Source of the DNA: an uncultured Eubacteriales bacterium
GTDB lineage: Bacteria > Bacillota > Clostridia > Oscillospirales > Butyricicoccaceae
Length of the DNA stretch: 64,000 nucleotides
Direction: 5' to 3'
NCBI GenBank assembly: GCA_934395135.1
Contig: CAKRRK010000004.1
Span: 1-64,000, forward strand
The notes under the pieces: generated by a model
Databases searched by the model: none
Told to the model about the DNA's origin: nothing
The model's input: only the letters and a program-made list of their open reading frames with translations
Position numbers and translations under genes: made by a program
Shown: positions 1 to 8,187 of the stretch, piece by piece
How the letters are laid out: every line of letters starts with the position of its first letter
How positions within the stretch are numbered: the stretch's first letter is position 1

Positions 1-72
1 AAGAACCTGCTGGATCAGCTGGCGATGTTAAAGCAGGACGTTGCCACCCTCAAAAACGCTTTGGCGAAGTAA
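1..72 (+). CDS. C-terminal end of an unidentified protein (partial)
   Basis: An open frame enters from the window edge and ends at TAA after 23 residues. The tail is amphipathic and rich in Leu, Lys and Ala, so it is probably a terminal helix. It lies 82 bp before a Gfo/Idh/MocA dehydrogenase in the same direction and could be the upstream member of the same polyol or inositol operon. The tail is too short to assign a family. A TIM-barrel sugar isomerase/epimerase would fit the context, but that is only a guess. Confidence 0.5.
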   Translation, partial: KNLLDQLAMLKQDVATLKNALAK

Positions 73-99
73 TGGCAATCCAATAAACGAATAACGTTT

Positions 100-132
100 C
101 CGGTATTCCGTCGGAGACTGGCGGAATACCGG
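100..132 (+). promoter_or_regulatory. Intercistronic hairpin before the Gfo/Idh/MocA gene
   Basis: A perfect 11-bp inverted repeat (CCGGTATTCCG / CGGAATACCGG) flanks an 11-nt loop. No T-run follows, so it is more likely an mRNA-processing or stability element than a terminator. The Shine-Dalgarno of the next gene (taggaga) follows shortly after. Confidence 0.55.
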
Positions 133-154
133 GGCATAATTTAGGAGAGACAAT

Positions 155-1174
155 ATGAAGAAAGTAAACATTGGGGTAGTTGGCCTTGGTATGCTGGGAG
201 AATTGCACATCAATCAGCTGCAGAATGAAATCGGCTCTGCCAATGTAATCGCGGTCTGTGATATTTTTGAAAAAAGAGTCAAAGAGATTCAGGAAAAATA
301 TGACATTCCCAATGGCTACACGGACTATGATGAAATGCTGAAAAACAAGGATATTGATGCGGTGTTCATCATCACCAACGTACAGGCCCACAAAGAGCAG
401 ATCATCAAGGCCTGCGAAGCCAAGTTACATATTTTCTGTGAAAAGCCTTTGGCATTGGATTTGAACGACTGCAAGGAAATCGAAAAAGCGGTGGAAGCAA
501 ACAATACCAAGCTGTTCACCCTGGGCTTTATGAGACGGTTTGACCCGTCTTATGCCGACGCCAAGAAAAGAGTGGACGCAGGCGAAATTGGCGATGTGAT
601 TATGTTCAAGAGCACAAGCCTGGATGCGGCGGACACCTTAAAGGTAAACGTACCGAAGGCTTTGGCTGGCGCGTTCCATCCTTGGTTTTTTGAAATGGGT
701 ATTCATGACTCCGACCTTACCCGTTGGTTCCTTGGCAGTGAAGTGAAGGAAGCCTATGCTACCGGCGGCTGCTATGTGGCGCCGGAACTTGCGCAGGTAG
801 ACGACTATGACAACGGATTTGCGCTGGCAACCTTTGAAAATGGATCATGCGCATACATCCATGTTGGAAAAACAGCGCCTTCCTGCCATGTGGAGGCAGA
901 GATTATCGGCACCAAGGGTACGTTGAAGGTCAATCCGACACCCCGCAGAAACCGTGTGGAGCTCTATAAAGACGGCGCAAGAAGCGAAGAGTTGATTTAT
1001 GATTTTTATGAGAGATGGGCGGAAGCTTTTCGGTTGGAAAAAGTTGATTTCCTTCAGTGCATTTTGGAAGGCAAGCAGCCGTCGATTTCGGTATATGACG
1101 GCACAAAGAGCCTGGAACTTGCAACCTTGCTGCACAAGTCTTATATGGAAAAAGTACTTGTAAAAGCAAAATAG
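155..1174 (+). CDS. Gfo/Idh/MocA family dehydrogenase, inositol 2-dehydrogenase-like
   Basis: The 339-residue product is an NAD(P)-dependent oxidoreductase that would oxidise a sugar or cyclitol hydroxyl. The N-terminal Rossmann fold starts at residue 5 with the glycine motif GLGMLG. The family motif EKP is at residues 96-98, where the lysine is catalytic in characterised members. A GIHDSDL segment near residue 180 corresponds to the conserved D/H active-site helix. The length is normal for the family. The start is the ATG preceded by taggagaga. A complete CUT2 transporter follows 150 bp downstream, and creatininase-fold and Zn-dehydrogenase genes lie further on. By analogy with IolG this suggests myo-inositol dehydrogenase, but the family is functionally broad and the substrate is inferred from context. 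Confidence 0.85.
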   Translation: MKKVNIGVVGLGMLGELHINQLQNEIGSANVIAVCDIFEKRVKEIQEKYDIPNGYTDYDEMLKNKDIDAVFIITNVQAHKEQIIKACEAKLHIFCEKPLALDLNDCKEIEKAVEANNTKLFTLGFMRRFDPSYADAKKRVDAGEIGDVIMFKSTSLDAADTLKVNVPKALAGAFHPWFFEMGIHDSDLTRWFLGSEVKEAYATGGCYVAPELAQVDDYDNGFALATFENGSCAYIHVGKTAPSCHVEAEIIGTKGTLKVNPTPRRNRVELYKDGARSEELIYDFYERWAEAFRLEKVDFLQCILEGKQPSISVYDGTKSLELATLLHKSYMEKVLVKAK

Positions 1175-1215
1175 AAGATGTCTTGTGCAATCGGCTTACT
1201 GCAGAAGGCAGCGTT

Positions 1216-1244
1216 TGTGTCTGTTTTGGCTTACGGCAGACACA
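1216..1244 (+). promoter_or_regulatory. Hairpin in the leader of the first transporter operon
   Basis: An 8-bp inverted repeat (TGTGTCTG / CAGACACA) flanks a 13-nt loop in the 153-bp gap between the dehydrogenase and the first binding-protein gene. No T-run follows. It could be a processing or stability hairpin. Confidence 0.35.
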
Positions 1245-1266
1245 GAAGAAAAGCGCGAAAGAACGA

Positions 1267-1294
1267 TTTTAACACAGGAGATCCTGTGCTAAAA
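1267..1294. promoter_or_regulatory. Candidate operator palindrome upstream of the first sugar-binding lipoprotein
   Basis: The core is CACAGGA-ga-TCCTGTG (1273-1288). It is extended outward, after one mismatch, by matching A/T arms. A TAAAAT at 1290-1295 could be a -10 element overlapped by the right arm, but the -35 position is poor. Operator or short hairpin are both possible. Confidence 0.4.
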
Positions 1295-1327
1295 TAAAAA
1301 GTTTTCAAACAAACGGAGGAGAAAAAA

Positions 1328-2341
1328 ATGAAAAAGTTTTTAGCACTTCTACTCGCACTGGCAATGGTAATGTGTCTGTTCGCAGGTTGCGGCGATACCA
1401 ATGCACCGGCAGACGACACCAACACTCCAGCAGATGACACAGCAACTCCGTCAGATGACGGCGCAGGGGACAACAGCGATATCACAATCGGCTATTCCGC
1501 AGGCGACCTGAACCTTGTATTCGATACAATGCTGTATGATGCGGCGGAAGCAAAGTGCAAGGAACTGGGTGTAACATTTGTTGGTCAGGATGCGCAGCAT
1601 GACAATATGATGCAGGTTGACCAGGTAAACGCTTTGATCGCGCAGGGGATTGACGGCCTGTGCACAAACCTTGTAACTACAGACACCGCTCCGGCTATTT
1701 CCGAAGCTTGTGCAAATGCAGGCATTCCCTGCGTATATATCAACATGTTCCCATGGGGTGATGCAGTGGAAGAAAACATTCCGGACGGCTCCTATTATGT
1801 AGGTTCTGTTGAAGAAGACGCTGGTAGAATCCAGGCTAATCACCTCCTGGAACTCATCGGCGATAAGGAAGTTGGCGTTTGTATCCTGGAAGGCGTGCTT
1901 GGTTCTTCCGGTGCTCTGGGCCGCACAAACGGTAACCACGAAATTCTTGATGCTGCTCCCAACGTAACCATTCTTGACGAACAGACAGGTAACTGGCTCC
2001 GTGAAGAAGGCTTGACAATGACTCAGAACTGGATCACAGCGCATGGCGACAAGCTGAATGTTATCCTTGCTAACAATGATGAAATGGCTCTGGGTGCATA
2101 CAACGCTTGCGTAGAAGCTGGCAGAGAAGACATCATCATCATGGGCGTTGACGCAAACCCGGATGGTCTGGCAGCTGTAAAGGCTGGTCAGATGGCGGCA
2201 ACCGTTCTGCAGGATGCTACCAATCAGGCAGGCGTTGGCGTTGAACAATGCTTAAAACTTATCAAGGGTGAAGAAGTATCCAAGGTTGAGTGGATTCCTT
2301 TTGTACTGGTATTGGCTGAAGACGTGGATCAGTACATGTAA
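1328..2341 (+). CDS. Sugar/polyol ABC transporter substrate-binding lipoprotein (CUT2, RbsB-like)
   Basis: The 337-residue protein is the extracellular binding component of a CUT2 importer. A type II signal peptide ends in the lipobox LFAGC with the lipidated Cys at residue 21. An Asp/Thr/Pro linker follows, then a periplasmic-binding type 4 domain from about residue 50. The segment GVDANPDGLAAVKAGQMAATV near the C-terminus is typical of ribose/galactose/inositol binders. A strong AGGAGG-type site lies just before the ATG. ATPase and permease genes follow. The location next to an IolG-like dehydrogenase suggests an inositol or similar substrate, which is inference. The signal peptide and linker are almost identical to those of two other binding proteins in this window. 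Confidence 0.93.
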   Translation: MKKFLALLLALAMVMCLFAGCGDTNAPADDTNTPADDTATPSDDGAGDNSDITIGYSAGDLNLVFDTMLYDAAEAKCKELGVTFVGQDAQHDNMMQVDQVNALIAQGIDGLCTNLVTTDTAPAISEACANAGIPCVYINMFPWGDAVEENIPDGSYYVGSVEEDAGRIQANHLLELIGDKEVGVCILEGVLGSSGALGRTNGNHEILDAAPNVTILDEQTGNWLREEGLTMTQNWITAHGDKLNVILANNDEMALGAYNACVEAGREDIIIMGVDANPDGLAAVKAGQMAATVLQDATNQAGVGVEQCLKLIKGEEVSKVEWIPFVLVLAEDVDQYM

Positions 2342-2378
2342 GAATCAGCGATAACTGAATTTTAGTAATAGGCACAAA

Positions 2379-2416
2379 TTAGACGGAGGAAAGACTTCGG
2401 TCTTTCCTCCCAATCT
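2379..2416 (+). promoter_or_regulatory. UUCG-capped hairpin between binding-protein and ATPase genes
   Basis: A perfect 11-bp stem (2385-2395 with 2400-2410) closes on a TTCG tetraloop. Outer pairs between ATTAGA and TCTAAT extend it. No T-tract follows, so it probably protects the upstream binding-protein message or sets differential expression. Equivalent hairpins occur at the same junction in both other CUT2 operons here. Confidence 0.7.
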
Positions 2417-2440
2417 AATTATGGAAAGGAGTGGCCGTGC

Positions 2441-3940
2441 GTGGCAGCAATTGGAGAGACATTGCTTGAGATGAAGGACATCACCAAGGAATTCCCTGGT
2501 GTTAAGGCCTTGAAAGGTGTTCACTTGGAAGTCAAGGCCGGAGAAGTGCATGCTCTGATGGGTGAAAACGGTGCTGGTAAATCTACGTTGATGAAATGTA
2601 TCATTGGGATTCATCCCCAGACGTCGGGACAGATTATTTTCGACGGCAAGGATGTAGGAAAGGTACATTCTACCAAAGAAGCCTTGGCGATGGGCGTATC
2701 GATGGTGCATCAGGAACTTTCGCCGGTAGAACACAGAAGTGTAATGGAAAATCTCTGGCTTGGGAGAGAACCGAAAAACAAATTTGGTCTTGTTGACCAT
2801 GGCAAAATGTATAAGATGAGCAAGGAACTGCTGGAAAGGGTCGGGTTGGACGAGGATCCGAAGCGATTGATGAAAGAACTTACAGTTGCAAAAATGCAGA
2901 TGATTGAAATTGCAAAAGCAATTTCTCATAACTGTAAACTTCTTATTTTGGATGAGCCTACTTCCGCACTGACCAATAAGGAAGTGGATCAGCTCTTTGA
3001 AATTGTCAAAAAATTAAAGGCAGAGGGAATTGGCATCGTCTATATTACCCATAAAATGGACGAACTTTATAGAATTGCAGACCGTATCACGGTATACCGC
3101 GACGGTCAATACATAGGAACAGAAGATGTTGCCAATATCACCATGGACAAAGTTGTCAGCATGATGGTTGGCCGTGATATAAAAGATATGTACCCCAAGG
3201 TGCCCTGTGAAATCGGCGACGTAAAGCTGGAGGTGAAGGGGCTAACGCATCCGGGGTTGTTTGAAAATGTATCGTTCAATGTCCGTAAAGGCGAGATCCT
3301 CGGGATGGCGGGGCTGGTTGGTGCCGGCCGTACAGAAGTTGCGGAAACAGTGTTTGGTATGCGTTCCTATACATCCGGCGAATTGTTAATTGATGGAAAA
3401 CCTGTTAAAATTAATTCTCCAAAACAGGCGATCAAGATGGGAATTTCCCTGCTGACAGAAGATCGGCGCGGCAATGGTATTTTGTCTGTGCAGTCTGTGA
3501 AGGATAACATTGCGGTGGCGAATCTGGAGGCATTTAAGACAAAGACAGGATTGCTCAGCATGAAGAGCTTGGACGGTGTTGCCCAGGACTATGTGAACAA
3601 ACTGGAAATCAAAACGCCTAGCCTGGAACAGAAGATAGAGAATCTTTCCGGCGGTAACCAGCAGAAAGTGTTGATTGCAAGATGGCTGTTCACCAACCCG
3701 GATATCCTGTTTGTAGATGAACCAACCCGTGGTATTGATGTTGGCGCGAAAGCGGAAATTTATAAGCTTCTGACCCAGTTGGCAGGAGAGGGAAAGGCAA
3801 TTGTTATGATTTCTTCAGAATTGCCGGAAATTTTGGGTATGTGCGACAGAATTGTCGTTATGCATGAAGGCCGTGTCACAGGCGTACTGGACAATGACGG
3901 CTTGACACAGGAAGAAGTTATGAAATACGCAATTGCGTAG
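2441..3940 (+). CDS. Sugar ABC transporter ATP-binding protein (CUT2, RbsA/MglA-like)
   Basis: This 499-residue protein carries two ATP-binding cassettes and energises the transporter from the cytoplasmic face. The first cassette has Walker [10 protein letters not shown] (41-49) and Walker B ILDEPTSAL. Its signature is the degenerate form usual in this family. The second cassette has the family-typical imperfect Walker A GLVGAGRTE but an intact LSGGNQQKV signature and [12 protein letters not shown]. The start is GTG at 2441, chosen because AAGGAG lies about 9 nt upstream. It sits between a binding-protein gene and a permease gene, and the permease begins 37 bp downstream. Length and motifs are normal. 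Confidence 0.95.
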   Translation: MAAIGETLLEMKDITKEFPGVKALKGVHLEVKAGEVHALMGENGAGKSTLMKCIIGIHPQTSGQIIFDGKDVGKVHSTKEALAMGVSMVHQELSPVEHRSVMENLWLGREPKNKFGLVDHGKMYKMSKELLERVGLDEDPKRLMKELTVAKMQMIEIAKAISHNCKLLILDEPTSALTNKEVDQLFEIVKKLKAEGIGIVYITHKMDELYRIADRITVYRDGQYIGTEDVANITMDKVVSMMVGRDIKDMYPKVPCEIGDVKLEVKGLTHPGLFENVSFNVRKGEILGMAGLVGAGRTEVAETVFGMRSYTSGELLIDGKPVKINSPKQAIKMGISLLTEDRRGNGILSVQSVKDNIAVANLEAFKTKTGLLSMKSLDGVAQDYVNKLEIKTPSLEQKIENLSGGNQQKVLIARWLFTNPDILFVDEPTRGIDVGAKAEIYKLLTQLAGEGKAIVMISSELPEILGMCDRIVVMHEGRVTGVLDNDGLTQEEVMKYAIA

Positions 3941-3977
3941 CAGATGAGTTAATTTTATTGTAATAGGAGAATTTATT

Positions 3978-4976
3978 ATGGCTGACGAAAAAGTTTTGAC
4001 GGCAAAGAAGAGCACTTCTTTCGGGCCGATATTCAGTAAATATGCAGTAGTATTTTTCTTGGTAATTTTGTTCGTTATCTTATCCATTGTATCGCCGCAG
4101 TTCCGGACAATGACGAATGTATTTAATATTTTAACACAGAGTTCTATTTATGGTATTCTGGCGTTGGGTGCTTGCTTCATTATCATTTCCCGCGGTATTG
4201 ATATTTCCTGCGGCGGTTTGTTGGCGATGGCCGGCGTTATCATGGGTGCTTTTGCACAGGTTGCAAACGCAAACCCGAAATTCCTGGAAGGCAACTATCC
4301 TTATATTGTTGCATTTATCGTATGTTTCGCCCTGTGTATTTTGTTTGGCGCCATTAACGGTGCGCTGGTAGCATATACCGGGATCCCGGCGTTTATTGCG
4401 ACTATGGGTACCAACACGATTACCCGCGGCGTAGCGTTGCTTTTTACAAAGGGAACGCCGGTAAGTACGCTGAATGAATCCATTACATTTTTTGGTGGAA
4501 AAGTGGGCGTTGTTCCTATGCCGGTAATCATTTGGGTTATCTGTATCGTTATTGCCTGGATTTTGCTGAACTACACCAGCTTTGGTAAATCTGTATTTGC
4601 CATTGGTAACAACCCCAAAGCAGCGGAAGTATCCGGTATCAACGTTAAGAAGAATCTCACGTTGATTTATGTATACGGCGGCATTATGGTTGCTGTGGCA
4701 ACATTGGTATTTGCAGGCCGTATCGGTTCGGTATCCCCGAATGCTGCGGATGGCTATGAGCTGACAGCGATCGCAGCGGCGACCATCGGCGGTACGTCCC
4801 ACACGGGCGGCGTCGGTACCATCTGGGGCGCGGTTGTCGGTGCACTGGTACTTGGCACGTTGCGCAACGGTCTTACAATTCTGGCAGTAAACGCTTATTG
4901 GCAGCAGATCATTGAAGGTATTATTATCATTGTTGCAGTAGTTGCCGACATGAGAAAGAATACCAAGAAGAAGTAA
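3978..4976 (+). CDS. Sugar ABC transporter permease (CUT2, RbsC-like)
   Basis: The 332-residue integral membrane protein forms the translocation channel of the first CUT2 transporter. It has roughly eight to ten hydrophobic segments. Family-typical stretches include GIDISCGGLLAMAGV and, late in the protein, ELTAIAAATIGGTSHTGG followed by GTIWGAVVGALVLG. A single permease gene is present, so it presumably works as a homodimer. An AGGAGAAT site precedes the ATG, and the gene is 37 bp after the ATPase gene. A Zn-dependent dehydrogenase follows after 31 bp and probably shares the transcript. Confidence 0.94.
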   Translation: MADEKVLTAKKSTSFGPIFSKYAVVFFLVILFVILSIVSPQFRTMTNVFNILTQSSIYGILALGACFIIISRGIDISCGGLLAMAGVIMGAFAQVANANPKFLEGNYPYIVAFIVCFALCILFGAINGALVAYTGIPAFIATMGTNTITRGVALLFTKGTPVSTLNESITFFGGKVGVVPMPVIIWVICIVIAWILLNYTSFGKSVFAIGNNPKAAEVSGINVKKNLTLIYVYGGIMVAVATLVFAGRIGSVSPNAADGYELTAIAAATIGGTSHTGGVGTIWGAVVGALVLGTLRNGLTILAVNAYWQQIIEGIIIIVAVVADMRKNTKKK

Positions 4977-5007
4977 GACTTAGGTTCGCGAAAGGAAGAT
5001 TCACGTT

Positions 5008-6048
5008 ATGAACAAAGAAATGACAGCGGTCATTTTTTCCGATATTGGAAAGTATGAAATTGCCAAAAGGCCTGTTCCGGAGATTAAAACCCCGAACGGC
5101 ATGCTGGTAAAGGTTTTAGCAGCAAGCATTTGTGGAACAGACGTACATATTTTTGCGGATCCGCCGGGATATCCTGCGACAAAGGGAATCGTTGCGGGGC
5201 ATGAATTTGTAGGGGAAGTTGTCGAAGTGGGTTCCGGTGTCAAGGTATTCCAACCCGGCGATCGGCTGATCTGCGACAATAATTTGCCTTGCGGCGTTTG
5301 TGACGCCTGTTTGTCTGGGCACTATAACGTTTGTGAAAACGTAACAGCGATGGGTGTGGATATCGACGGCGTTTTTTCCCAGTATGTTGTGATTCCCGAA
5401 TCCTCCGCGGTACGCATTTCCAAAGACACACCGATTGACACGGCGATTTTTGCAGAACCGATCAACTGTGTGATGGGCGGCGTTACCCGGTTAAAGGTAT
5501 CTCCGGGTAACACCGTGCTGGTGTTGGGCGGCGGCCCTATCGGCATGTACTATACCAGCTTGCTGAAAGCAAACGGCGCTTCGAAGGTATTCGTTTCCGA
5601 GGTATCCGAGTTCCGTGCGGAATATGCGATGAAGAGCGGCGCTGACCGCATCATTAACCCAATAAAGGAAAATCTCAAAGAAGAGATCCTGAAAGAAACC
5701 GATGGACACGGTGTGGACATTGTGGTTGACGCAGTGGGCGTGCTGATCAATGACGCGATCGACTGCGTTTGTCCGGCGGGGCAGGTATTGTTGTTTGGTT
5801 TGAATGCTGCGGCAAAGCAGACCATTTGCCAGACGGACATTACAAGAAAGGGCTTGACCGTATACGGCAGCTTTATCGGTTGCAACACTCTCCTGGCGAC
5901 CGCAAAGGTGCTGGAAAGTGGTTTGGTGAACTTTGACCACCTTATTACCCATCGGCTCCCGTTAGAGAAATTTGGGGAAGGGTTGGAGGCAATGCGTTCC
6001 GGCAAGGCCTTTGAGGTAATCCTTTATCCGAACGGAGAAATAAATTAA
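5008..6048 (+). CDS. Zn-dependent medium-chain dehydrogenase
   Basis: The 346-residue protein is an MDR-superfamily polyol/alcohol dehydrogenase. The catalytic zinc site is visible as ICGTDVH (Cys42) and GHE (His65, Glu66). A structural zinc site is formed by Cys95, Cys98, Cys101 and Cys109. The nucleotide-binding motif is LGGGPIGMYY near residue 175. It is the last gene of the first transporter operon and ends at a strong terminator. The substrate could be a sugar alcohol or cyclitol taken up by the adjacent transporter. Sequence alone does not separate L-iditol, threonine or inosose dehydrogenase-like activities. Confidence 0.9.
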   Translation: MNKEMTAVIFSDIGKYEIAKRPVPEIKTPNGMLVKVLAASICGTDVHIFADPPGYPATKGIVAGHEFVGEVVEVGSGVKVFQPGDRLICDNNLPCGVCDACLSGHYNVCENVTAMGVDIDGVFSQYVVIPESSAVRISKDTPIDTAIFAEPINCVMGGVTRLKVSPGNTVLVLGGGPIGMYYTSLLKANGASKVFVSEVSEFRAEYAMKSGADRIINPIKENLKEEILKETDGHGVDIVVDAVGVLINDAIDCVCPAGQVLLFGLNAAAKQTICQTDITRKGLTVYGSFIGCNTLLATAKVLESGLVNFDHLITHRLPLEKFGEGLEAMRSGKAFEVILYPNGEIN

Positions 6049-6055
6049 CCATAGA

Positions 6056-6085
6056 AAAACGGCTGTAATATAATACAGCCGTTTT
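6056..6085 (+). terminator. Rho-independent terminator of the first transporter operon
   Basis: A 12-bp stem (AAAACGGCTGTA / TACAGCCGTTTT) closes on a 6-nt loop and ends in a T-run, 8 bp after the dehydrogenase stop codon. Confidence 0.9.
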
Positions 6086-6176
6086 CTGTTTGAAAAGAAA
6101 AGAAGCGCCCCCTCGCTGCAAGCTATCTCCTCAGAAAAGGCGGTGCTTGTGGAAATAAGCGTTTTGCTTCCGGAAG

Positions 6177-6212
6177 AAGGCCGCGGATCGTATCGATGCC
6201 GCGGCTTTCTTT
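6177..6212. terminator. Hairpin terminator between convergent genes
   Basis: GCCGCGG and CCGCGGC pair around an inner ATCG/CGAT extension. TTTCTTTT follows on the plus strand and a weaker pyrimidine run follows on the minus strand. It lies just beyond the stop codon of the minus-strand AEC transporter gene. Confidence 0.6.
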
Positions 6213-6223
6213 TGTGGAAACAT

Positions 6224-7156
6224 CTAAACCAGAAGCTGATAGATATGAGCAATAAGGGGCATTGTCACAATGCAAAGCAAAACCGACAACACGTTAATGG
6301 CGCTGGCATACACCGCATCCTTGTCGTAAAGCTGTGCAAACTGGGTGATGGTAACCGCCACCGGTGCGGCGGCAGACAGCAGCACCACAAGCAGGATTTG
6401 ATGTACATCCGGATGCAGACCGGACAACGCCGGGATGGCAAACAGAAACACTGTGATAAGGGGAAACAGCAGCAGGCGCATCAGTGAAATAAAATATACC
6501 CGCTTGTTCCGCAGAATGCTTTTTAAATCGGAATAGGCAATGAGCACGCCGATGACGATCATGCTGACGGGACCGATGCAGTTTCCGGTGCTTTCGATGG
6601 CTGTCTGTACAATGGGAGGAAGTTCGGCCGGCGTTAAAAACAGGATTAAGCCGAGGACAATTGCCAGGATATTGATATTGACAACTATTTTTTTCCAGTC
6701 AAAGGATGGCTCTTCGCACACCAGCGACTTTCCATGGGTCCAAACCAGGACGTTATGCACTGCAATATATGCGCAGGTATAAAAGACCCATTCGGTACCC
6801 AAGACCGCTCCGACCAATGGGATGATTAGATTGCCGCAGTTGGTATAAACCATAGAGGTTTGTTCAATGCCGTTGAATCCGGCGAGCCGGCCGCATAATT
6901 TTGCAATGGCAATGTATATGACGTTGGCGGCAACTGCTCCGGCGACAGCAATGCACAGTCCCCACAGTTTGTCGGTGGAAAATTCCATATGGAACGAAGA
7001 AATAATCGCGCATGGCGAACAAACATATAAGACAAGGGTAGAAAGGGTTTTGTTGCCCTTTAATGAGATGATGTTGCATTTTGCCAGTAAAAACCCAAAC
7101 AGCATAATTACAAACAGCGAAGCGATTTGCTGAATGAGCAGCGATGTGATATCCAT
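6224..7156 (-). CDS. AEC family transporter (auxin efflux carrier-like permease)
   Basis: The 310-residue product is a polytopic membrane protein with about ten hydrophobic helices in two halves. It shows the AEC pattern: MDITSLL start, FGFLLAK in helix 1, VYTNCGNLIIPLVGA in the middle and AAPVAVTITQFAQLY near the end. Family members export or import small organic acids such as malate, but the substrate cannot be read from sequence. An AGGAGG motif lies about 11 nt before the start. The gene stands alone and converges on the first transporter operon. A decayed dehydrogenase lies immediately upstream in the same direction, suggesting a former two-gene unit. Confidence 0.88.
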   Translation of the reverse strand: MDITSLLIQQIASLFVIMLFGFLLAKCNIISLKGNKTLSTLVLYVCSPCAIISSFHMEFSTDKLWGLCIAVAGAVAANVIYIAIAKLCGRLAGFNGIEQTSMVYTNCGNLIIPLVGAVLGTEWVFYTCAYIAVHNVLVWTHGKSLVCEEPSFDWKKIVVNINILAIVLGLILFLTPAELPPIVQTAIESTGNCIGPVSMIVIGVLIAYSDLKSILRNKRVYFISLMRLLLFPLITVFLFAIPALSGLHPDVHQILLVVLLSAAAPVAVTITQFAQLYDKDAVYASAINVLSVLLCIVTMPLIAHIYQLLV

Positions 7157-7239
7157 AGATGTCCGATGCCTCCTGACTAATTCGTATGTGCATCCATAAA
7201 AACAGCTGAAACCGCAGGTGTTGTGCGAAAGTGCAGGTT

Positions 7240-8000
7240 ATTTATCATACGGACGGACGAAAGTCCTGCCCGGAGAGATTGGATCCTCCATGGCTGCAGC
7301 ACAGTTTGCTCCAACGGAACTGTTTCGCCGGTCAAACGCAACATTTTTTGCCGCAGCAGATGCCTTTGCAGGCAAAAGACCACAAAGGCCAATGGATCCG
7401 TGCCAAATCCGGCGGCGCATTTGCTGGTGCGCACCCCGCCGTTACATACCATTATACACCACGCAGGCTGGTTCTGCCATAGCGGCCTTATCGCAGTTTG
7501 TTTGTGCCGTAAAGCCTTGCCTTACCATACTATCCAATAGAATAACAGAATGCCTCTCCCACTGCAATATATTCCGCAAACGCTCCCGGGCTGTAAGTGC
7601 CGATTTTTTACACATCTCAGCATTGATGGAGAAAATTATTCCTACAGGATTCGAAGTTTTACATAGGGATTGCAGCCACAGTATCGCGGCAAACTGCGGA
7701 TATCTCCGGCGGGGCCGGTATCGGCAATTTATCAGTGAATTTATAGCCGGTGTTCAGAGGAAATGCCGGCATAGCCGGGAAACAGCAGATAGAAGCTCTG
7801 TGCCATCGGAGTTATATGGACATCGGGAACTTCAATCTTTTTTGACGCTTTGCGGGGCCGTATGACAGGCAGCAGGGTATTTACTACAGTAGCTTTGCCG
7901 CCTGATTGCTTTTTCGAGTACGTTTATCTCGAATTTTTTGCCGTGCCGGCGTATAATCCGGCTTTGGCGGCCAGTCTGTTTCCGCATAAAGCGCTTTCAT
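7240..8000 (-). pseudogene. Decayed Zn-dependent (MDR) dehydrogenase
   Basis: Reading the minus strand from an ATG at 8000, an intact N-terminus (MKALYAETDWPPKPDYTPAR) runs about 38 codons to a stop. Recognisable MDR pieces then appear in shifting frames. These include NFESCR followed by a zinc-loop remnant, then GTYSPGAFAEYIAVGE, then MAEPACVVYNGM, and finally a Rossmann remnant GSIGLCGLLPAKASAAAKNV near 7300. Several in-frame stops and frameshifts separate them, and no C-terminal third can be found. The N-terminus resembles the inosose-type Zn-dehydrogenases. It appears to be a lost paralogue of the two intact Zn-dehydrogenases in this window. Confidence 0.75.
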
Positions 8001-8130
8001 AAGTTACCACTTCTTCCAGGAACGGTTGAAAACAACCCTTTCTGCAATCCGTATATGGAAAGAGATGGAGATTGCTGACGCTTTGTATGGGGATGTTAGA
8101 CCGGCATGGAAAGTTAAAAGATGATAAAAC

Positions 8131-8166
8131 AAAAAGCAGATATACAAAAACGTATAGCTGCTTTTT
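8131..8166 (-). terminator. Terminator of murC
   Basis: On the minus strand a stem AAAAAGCAG-c-TATAC pairs with GTATA-t-CTGCTTTTT and runs into a T-rich tail, just beyond the murC stop codon. Confidence 0.8.
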
Positions 8167-8187
8167 GCAATGGATCCGGCAAACAGG

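Noticed and set aside
7218..7865. A 215-codon plus-strand frame in the gap upstream of murC
   Set aside because: It is Cys/Arg-rich with no family resemblance, has no ribosome-binding site, and is antisense to the clearly recognisable dehydrogenase remnant.
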